Source: Seison nebaliae
Taxonomy: Eukaryota > Rotifera > Pararotatoria > Seisonacea > Seisonidae
Assembly: GCA_023231475.1 (NCBI GenBank)
Contig: JALJEE010002401.1
Coordinates: 1 to 58,410 of the forward strand
Direction of reading: 5' to 3'
Length of the DNA: 58,410 bases
In this document: positions 57,247 through 58,410 of the stretch, piece after piece
How positions within the stretch are numbered: the first letter of the stretch is position 1
Layout of the letters: each line of letters starts with the position of its first letter
The notes under the pieces: model-generated
The model's database searches: none
Seen by the model: the letters and a program-made list of their open reading frames with translations, nothing else
Told to the model about the DNA's origin: nothing
Translations under genes and position numbers: made by a program

Positions 57247-58410
57247 AAAAATTGAAATTGAAAAAATTCTAATTTTCTTCTCCTTTTATAGTCATCAAAT
57301 TGAATTATTAATTTCTAATTATTATTTGTCAATTATATCGCTTATCTGAATATTTTCTGAATATATTTTTCTTATAATGAATAGAGATTTGATTAATCAT
57401 TTTTTACTTAATTTCCTTCAATATTAGACGATAAGATTCAGTTTTTAGTCTATATGGAATTAAAAAAACCTTCTTTCCATAGTGCATAACAAAATTTATT
57501 TGATATTTGAACTATATTGAAATAAATTTTTTTTTATTGATTATATATCATATTCCGCAATTTCGCAATATAAGAACTATAGATTTTTATTAGTTTTTTA
57601 CTTAAAACAAGCTTTTTAAACTTAAGAGGTTAGCATCTACAACATTTCACTTATCTCACTTAATAATTCCTCAGTTTGTAAAAACAAAGGAAATAAAAAT
57701 AATTAAACTTTTTGTTCTGTTTGTGGTCTGATCATTTAAATTTATGTAATAGATCGTCGATTAATTGATGACCTTGCGTACAATTAGTAGTTCTAAAATT
57801 CTCACGGTATGTTGATGTTTGTTCATATTCATCTAACAAAATATTTTTTGTAATAATAAGGTAATTATTTTTTTTTGTTTTTTTAAAAATCCAATATTCG
57901 ATTGGATTAAAAAATTATAACTGATTCAGAATGTAATCTTGTTTCCCAATAATCCCACAGAATGATCAATGATCAGCGTTCAGAATTTAAGAACTTTTTA
58001 GTGTTAACAGAAAATTTTGTTAAATGAAATCTTTATAAGTTTAATAATTATTATTTTTTTGGGGCAAATTAAATAGAAAATATGATAACTCTTTCGAAGA
58101 GTTATTAATGATAAGATTCTTTCCTGAAGAACGAATTAACTTCAATTAAAATAATTGGCAACACCATCTTTTAAATTATCAGCCAGTTAATTTTAACATA
58201 TAAACTAATGTAAGTTCCTATTTATGTTTTCTCATTTATATTTTGTCCATTTTAAGATTATTAATAATACAGGATCAGATATACCACCATCAGAAGACGT
58301 ACAAATCGGGAAAAACACATTACCGATGTGCGAAATCAACTTTCGTTTAATAATTTTCTAATAATTTTTTATGTAAAATAAATATTCCTATTCTCATTCT
58401 CAACACCAAA
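57247..58410. other. AT-rich terminal sequence
   Basis: No supported gene. Near 58271 an acceptor-like CAG is followed by about 70 open bases (reading SDIPPSEDVQIGKNTLPMC), which might be an exon of a gene extending past the window. This is too weak to list. Confidence 0.35.

Noticed and set aside
1-58410. tRNA, rRNA or CRISPR features
   Set aside because: No cloverleaf, rRNA core or regular repeat-spacer array could be recognised by eye; a tRNAscan/Infernal run would be needed to exclude them.

Overview
The window is nuclear DNA from a small-genome animal, most likely an arthropod. It is strongly AT-rich and carries metazoan genes split by very short introns (about 45-60 bp, GT..AG). A mite-like arachnid is my best guess: it has an arthropod-type DEG/ENaC channel, a WAP/antistasin secreted protein, a fusilli/ESRP gene, a divergent stand-alone BIR protein and a bacterial/fungal-style cysteine synthase. 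Codon use favours A/T and several proteins carry long Asn, Gln, Thr, Ser or Pro runs. The species cannot be fixed from sequence alone.

Region 1 (about 1-18,500) is gene-poor and accessory-like. It holds a roughly 500 bp inverted-repeat (foldback/MITE-like) element, a secreted WAP/antistasin-type gene, a five-exon RasGEF-domain gene on the minus strand, an intronless orphan gene of 579 codons, a DEG/ENaC channel gene that looks broken, and two successive degenerate copies of a retroelement ORF1-like protein. A more GC-rich repeat-like segment and a possible gene fragment follow.

Region 2 (about 18,500-48,100) is compact housekeeping DNA with genes on alternating strands: BIR protein (-), NUDT6-like Nudix protein (+), GK5-like sugar kinase (-), cysteine synthase (-), SFT2 membrane protein (+), CCDC174 (-), ESRP/fusilli (+), PHACTR (-), CREB3-like bZIP (+), orphan coiled-coil protein (-), FBXW7/archipelago (-), phosphatidylserine decarboxylase (+), a tiny secreted protein (+) and a MAK/CILK1-like kinase (+). 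Several neighbours are divergent, with 200-660 bp between start codons. Several others converge, with as little as 28 bp between stop codons.

Region 3 (about 48,100-58,410) holds a 2.6 kb gene desert, an intronless 1,810-codon DIP2-like gene, then AT-rich DNA. That DNA contains one GC-richer open segment followed by a perfect 14 bp inverted repeat. The genes do not form one pathway; they are unrelated cellular functions (signalling, splicing control, ubiquitin ligase, lipid and sulfur metabolism, secretion). I found no clearly new multi-gene system. The best candidates for novelty are the orphan genes, the stand-alone BIR protein, the possibly transferred cysteine synthase, the paired ORF1-like relics and the foldback element.
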